A stretch of DNA of 8,591 nucleotides from Terriglobia bacterium (GTDB taxonomy: Bacteria; Acidobacteriota; Terriglobia; UBA7540). Numbering within the stretch: position 1 is the stretch's first letter; the number at the start of each line of letters is the position of its first letter. A program made the position numbers and the translations under genes. The stretch spans positions 1-8,591 of the forward strand of contig JASHTZ010000635.1 in the NCBI GenBank assembly GCA_030040295.1. Reading direction: 5' to 3'. The notes under the pieces were generated by a model. The model searched no databases, was not told the origin of the DNA, and saw only the letters and a program-made list of their open reading frames with translations. Of the stretch, positions 5,827 to 8,591 are shown one piece after another.

Positions 5827-7350
5827 CTATTCTCTCGGTCGATCGATAATTCCTGCTACCTCTCCCCCGGAAATCAGCGCCGCGACTCGTGCGATGTCCG
5901 CGTGCAGCGGGCGGTCGCGGTGGATATGCGGCGAAACGGCTCGAACCCGCTTCCGCGCCTCTTCCACCAGCTTGCCGGAACGGAGCGGCGCGAGCAGGTC
6001 CAGCGCCTGGCACGCGCAAATGAGCTCAATGGCCAGGATGTTCCGGACGTTGTCGATGACCGGGCGTAACTTCAGGGCAGCGGCCATCCCCATGCTGACG
6101 AAATCCTCCTTGTTACCGGAGGTTGGAATGGAATCCGCAGAAGCCGGGTGCGCCAGGACTTTATTTTCCGATGCCAGCGCCGCGGCCGCAACCTGCGCGA
6201 GCATGAGTCCGGATTCCAGACCTGGTGAGCGTGTAAGGAACGCGGGAAGCTCGGAAGTGAGCGGATTCACCAGGCGGTCGATTCGCCTCTCCGCAATTCC
6301 CCCGAGCTGGGTCAGGGCCAGGGCCATCAGGTCGAGCGCCAGCGCCAGGGGTTGGCCGTGAAAATTGCCTCCGGAAATTACTTCGCCGTCTTTCGCAAAT
6401 ACCAAAGGATTGTCCGTGGCGCTGTTCATCTCAATCTCGAAGACACGCGCGGTGTAACTCACGGCATCGCGCACGGCGCCGTGTACCTGTGGCAAGCAGC
6501 GCAGGCTGTAGGCGTCCTGCACGCGCGAGCAACCCTGATGCGATTTGTTGACGGCGCTGCCGCGAATCAGGCGGGCGACGTTGCGCGCCGAAATCATTTG
6601 CCCTGGATGGGGCCGCGCCGCGTGCAAGCGCTCATCGAAAGCTCGCGTGGACCCGCGCAGGGCGTCGAGGGACAACGCGCCCGCGACGTCGGCGGTGTTG
6701 ATGAGGATTTCCGCCTCGCGCAGGGCCAGCAATCCGAGCGCGAGCATGGCCTGGGTGCCGTTCACCAGCGAGAGACCTTCCTTGGCTTCGAGAGTCAAGG
6801 GTTTGATGCCCAGCGCCTGCATCGCCGCGGCGGCGCGCTGCCGCTTCCCGCGAAAAACCACGTCACCCTCGCCGACCAGCGCCAGGGCCACATGGGCAAG
6901 TGGAGCGAGATCGCCGCTTGCGCCCACCGAGCCGCGCCGGGGGACAACGGGATGAATTGAATGGTTGAGGAAATCGCAGAGTCGCTCGGCAAGGAGCGGG
7001 CGTACGCCGGAAAGTCCGCGAGCCAGCGTGTTGGCGCGCAGCAGAAGCAGGCCGCGGCTTTCCTCAGGGCTTAAGGGATCACCGATTCCGCAAGAGTGGC
7101 TGCGGACCACATTCAATTGCAGTTCGCGCGCTGCGGCCGGATCGATGTGTTCGGTCGAAAGGCTTCCCACGCCCGTGGTCACACCGTAAACCAATTGTTT
7201 TTCGGCAATGATCCTTTCGATCACGACGCGCGACTTTCGCATGGCCGCACGAGCGCGCGGCGACAATCGCACGGGGCAATTTTCCAGCACAACCGCGGAA
7301 TAGTCGCGCCGGGTGAGTCGCAGGCCGTCAAGAAGAATGGTGTGCGGCAT
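5827..7350 (-). CDS. hutH: Histidine ammonia-lyase
   Basis: Converts L-histidine to urocanate and ammonia, the first step of histidine degradation, in the cytosol as a homotetramer. The 507-residue length matches the family. The MIO electrophile forms from A144-S145-G146 in GSVGASGDLAPLAH. Other active-site residues are in place: Y55 in YGVTTG, the S84-H85 pair that typifies histidine rather than tyrosine lyases, N197 in NGTQ, Y281 and R284 in RVQDAYSLRC, F330 in FHGQP, and E415 in NKEDFVSMG. In that last motif F417 stands where histidine is common. ATG at 7350 gives the usual short N-terminus (PHTILLDGLRLT). An in-frame GTG at 7377 would add nine residues, but that codon lies in a repeat. 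No hutU, hutI or hutG is nearby, so a specialised role or an aromatic amino acid lyase/mutase is possible but less likely. Confidence 0.93.
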   Translation of the reverse strand: MPHTILLDGLRLTRRDYSAVVLENCPVRLSPRARAAMRKSRVVIERIIAEKQLVYGVTTGVGSLSTEHIDPAAARELQLNVVRSHSCGIGDPLSPEESRGLLLLRANTLARGLSGVRPLLAERLCDFLNHSIHPVVPRRGSVGASGDLAPLAHVALALVGEGDVVFRGKRQRAAAAMQALGIKPLTLEAKEGLSLVNGTQAMLALGLLALREAEILINTADVAGALSLDALRGSTRAFDERLHAARPHPGQMISARNVARLIRGSAVNKSHQGCSRVQDAYSLRCLPQVHGAVRDAVSYTARVFEIEMNSATDNPLVFAKDGEVISGGNFHGQPLALALDLMALALTQLGGIAERRIDRLVNPLTSELPAFLTRSPGLESGLMLAQVAAAALASENKVLAHPASADSIPTSGNKEDFVSMGMAAALKLRPVIDNVRNILAIELICACQALDLLAPLRSGKLVEEARKRVRAVSPHIHRDRPLHADIARVAALISGGEVAGIIDRPRE

Positions 7351-7363
7351 GGAAGCATCGTAA

Positions 7364-7483
7364 GGGATACGGAACACGGGGAAAAATCGCGGGCCGCGCT
7401 TTTCACGCGTTCAAAAAGTTGATCTAGGGTGATCCTCACAGATTAGCTGAAACAGCTTTCCATTATCCCGTATTCCGTGTCCC
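7364..7483. repeat. Pair of 17-base imperfect inverted repeats flanking the thioesterase-hutH gap
   Basis: GGGATACGGAACACGGG (7364-7380) and CCCGTATTCCGTGTCCC (7467-7483) are reverse complements except at two transition positions. The right arm directly abuts the thioesterase TGA (7486-7484); the left arm ends 13 bases before the hutH ATG. The sequence is of the GGGATACGGGATGAGGG kind that I recall as dispersed intergenic repeats. About 85 bases lie between the arms, including a small AGCTG/CAGCT hairpin at 7445-7457. No clear promoter for hutH was found. Confidence 0.6.
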
Positions 7484-7915
7484 TCATCCCGTAGTTTTCG
7501 GCCCGGCCGCGAACAGCTCTTGATATTTGCCGGGCATGGAGCGCGGGTGGCCTTCGCGGTCGGTGATGACGTGTACGGTTTCCCCTTCCGCCAGGAGTTC
7601 GTTTGTGACCTGGCGGTAGATCTCATAGCTGAAGACCAGAACACGCCGGCGCATTTCCTTCAGGCGCGTGCGCACGAGAATGCAATCGTCATAGCGGGCG
7701 GGGGCTTTGTAGCGGCAGCGCGCTTCCGCCACCATGATGAACAAGCCGTCTTCCTTTTCCATGTCGTGGTAGGCAAACCCGTGCTGGCGGCAAAAATCCG
7801 TGCGTCCCAGCTCAAACCAGACCAGATAATTGGCGTAGTAGACCACGCCCATCTGGTCTGTTTCGGCATAACGAACTTGCAAAGTGGTGGAGGTCCAGCG
7901 AACGGGGAGTTCCAT
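7484..7915 (-). CDS. YbgC/FadM-type acyl-CoA thioesterase (hotdog fold)
   Basis: A predicted cytosolic acyl-CoA thioesterase of the 4-hydroxybenzoyl-CoA thioesterase superfamily, hydrolysing acyl-CoA to free acid and CoA. The 143-residue protein has the signature VRYAETDQMGVVYYANYLVWFE (residues 14-35), in which D20 is the expected catalytic aspartate. It continues with beta strands typical of a single hotdog domain. The ATG at 7915 gives the usual family N-terminus. An ATG at 7942, nine codons earlier, is a fair alternative, since a possible -10 box lies just ahead of it. The frame stays open back to 8104, but that extension is translated palindromic repeat (VAWVSPP...GWGHPRY) and is rejected. 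The final codons (ACT ACG GGA TGA) run into a repeat, which appears to supply or abut the stop. The physiological substrate is unknown, and no Tol-Pal genes are adjacent. Confidence 0.9.
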   Translation of the reverse strand: MELPVRWTSTTLQVRYAETDQMGVVYYANYLVWFELGRTDFCRQHGFAYHDMEKEDGLFIMVAEARCRYKAPARYDDCILVRTRLKEMRRRVLVFSYEIYRQVTNELLAEGETVHVITDREGHPRSMPGKYQELFAAGPKTTG

Positions 7916-7961
7916 AGAATTTGAGCCGACCTGCTCTTGCATTTCAGGCAATCTCTCGCAG

Positions 7962-7967
7962 TTTATA
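7962..7967 (-). promoter_or_regulatory. Possible extended -10 promoter element for the thioesterase gene
   Basis: On the minus strand TTGGTATAAAC contains TATAAA preceded by TGn, a match to an extended -10 box. The -35 region is poor (AATTTG at 17-base spacing). Transcription would start near 7955, just before the in-frame ATGs at 7942 and 7915. This would agree with excluding the repeat from the thioesterase protein. Confidence 0.3.
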
Positions 7968-8016
7968 CCAATTTCAAAGCTTCGCAAATTGCGGCGGCGA
8001 ATCAGGGGCGCCTCAG

Positions 8017-8105
8017 TTTGAAATTTGTAGCGTGGGTGTCCCCACCCGCGAGGGTTCGCGGCTGCTCCGGCCGCGGGTGGGGACACCCACGCTACAGAGT
8101 TCAAA
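8017..8105. repeat. Large inverted repeat, 34-base arms
   Basis: The arms at 8017-8050 and 8072-8105 are complementary at 32 of 34 positions, with an uninterrupted 25-bp core (8026-8050 with 8072-8096) and a 21-base centre. The core starts GTAGCGTGGGTGTCC and ends CCACCCGCG. Each arm can also fold on itself through GTGGG/CCCAC. It occupies most of the gap between the 150-residue gene and the thioesterase gene, and contains the stop codon of the former (8103-8101). It looks like a dispersed REP-type palindrome rather than a true terminator, because no U-run follows on the minus strand. Confidence 0.85.
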
Positions 8106-8553
8106 TCAAGCTCTCGCCAACGTCATCCACCGGGTTTTCGAGCACATGGCGGAGGCAGTCGAAGAATCCGCGCAAAAGGGTTTCGAAGAAGCGGCGGCGA
8201 TTCTGCGGCGGAGAAATCTCGACCTGCACGTTGAAGACGGATGAGCGATGGGCTTGCTGGAAAAATTGCTCTGCGGTAGGCCAGGCGAGCGTCACGTCCG
8301 GGTGCTTGGCCGGCCGGCGCTCCAACTCAAACCGGCTGCGATGCAGAAAGACGGTCCATGCAAGTTCCCAATCCTCAATGATCCATAGCGTGGTGATTTC
8401 GACTTCGCGAATCTGCTGGCGAAGGGCCTTATCGCGCCCCATCAGGACGAATGCACGTTGAATGATGCGGCGCGCGGCGCGCTTGGTGAGCGAGGTTGCC
8501 GGATTCTGGACTTCCGCCGGTTCTTCGGGGAAGGGTGTGCCGGGCTGAATCAA
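8101..8553 (-). CDS. Unrecognised protein of about 150 residues, possibly SCP2-like
   Basis: I do not recognise this protein with confidence. From the TTG at 8553 it has 150 residues with no signal peptide or membrane segment: a basic N-terminal helix (LTKRAARRIIQRAFVL), a middle region ITTLWIIEDWELAWTVFLHRSRFELERRPAKHPDVTLAWPTAEQFF, and a C-terminal amphipathic segment RRFFETLLRGFFDCLRHVLENP. The pattern of a strand-rich centre followed by HPDVTL-W-TAEQFF loosely recalls SCP2 sterol-carrier domains, but this is a guess. The TTG is preceded by AAAAAGG at 7-base spacing, a usable ribosome-binding site. However, the frame stays open to the window edge (…DDGSRLEKGSH), so the gene may start outside. 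The TGA lies within the outer pairing of the inverted repeat at 8017-8105. Codon use and GC resemble the neighbours, supporting a real gene. Confidence 0.7.
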   Translation of the reverse strand: MIQPGTPFPEEPAEVQNPATSLTKRAARRIIQRAFVLMGRDKALRQQIREVEITTLWIIEDWELAWTVFLHRSRFELERRPAKHPDVTLAWPTAEQFFQQAHRSSVFNVQVEISPPQNRRRFFETLLRGFFDCLRHVLENPVDDVGESLI

Positions 8554-8591
8554 GTGGCTGCCTTTTTCTAGCCGCGAGCCATCGTCTTTTT

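Noticed and set aside
7351..7483. Riboswitch or HutC/HutP-type regulatory site ahead of hutH
   Set aside because: No conserved aptamer or operator pattern could be recognised; only repeat arms and a 5-bp hairpin are visible.
7916..8104. 63-residue N-terminal extension of the thioesterase
   Set aside because: Much of it is translated inverted repeat, hotdog thioesterases do not have it, and a possible promoter lies inside it.
1..8591. Defence system, prophage, integron or secondary-metabolite cluster
   Set aside because: No nuclease, integrase, toxin-antitoxin pair, phage structural gene or biosynthetic core enzyme is present; all recognised genes are metabolic, glycan-related or secretion-related.

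Overview
The window is one dense block of a GC-rich bacterial chromosome in which every supported gene lies on the minus strand, so transcription runs from high to low coordinates. No rRNA, tRNA, CRISPR array, transposase or phage gene is visible. The interspersed palindromic repeats (GTAGCG-type modules that also appear as peptides such as VARASCP or VAWVSPP, a CACCACAGAG inverted repeat, and a GGGATACGGAA-type repeat) and the gene content resemble what I recall from Acidobacteriota. That assignment is an inference; Verrucomicrobiota or Planctomycetota are less likely alternatives.

Layout in transcription order: (1) 8553-8101, an unrecognised protein of about 150 residues whose stop codon lies in a large inverted repeat (8017-8105). 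(2) 7915-7484, a YbgC/FadM-type hotdog acyl-CoA thioesterase, with a possible extended -10 promoter in front. (3) 7350-5827, histidine ammonia-lyase (hutH) with an intact MIO triad, alone here without other hut genes. (4) 5693-2022, a compact apparent operon: a WaaE-like family 2 glycosyltransferase, a family 4 glycosyltransferase joined to it by an ATGA overlap, a secreted GH28-like beta-helix protein overlapping the latter by 14 bases, and, 27 bases on, a type IV prepilin peptidase. (5) 1008-1, the N-terminal 336 residues of a GH15 glucoamylase/trehalase-like enzyme that runs off the window edge.

The two glycosyltransferases suggest surface glycan (LPS core or exopolysaccharide) synthesis. 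The GH28-like protein suggests action on a polyuronide-type glycan outside the cytoplasm. The prepilin peptidase serves type IV pili or type II secretion, and the GH15 enzyme cleaves alpha-glucosides. Shared transcription of the middle four is well supported by spacing; a shared function is not shown.

I see no convincing new multi-gene system. The most notable feature is the relation of the repeats to genes: one two-hairpin repeat is translated in frame between the start codon and the signal peptide of the GH28-like protein, and two other repeats contain or abut gene stop codons. Several enzymes also deviate at usually conserved positions. No gene-free stretch exceeds 300 bases; the longest, about 185 bases at 7916-8100, is mostly repeat.
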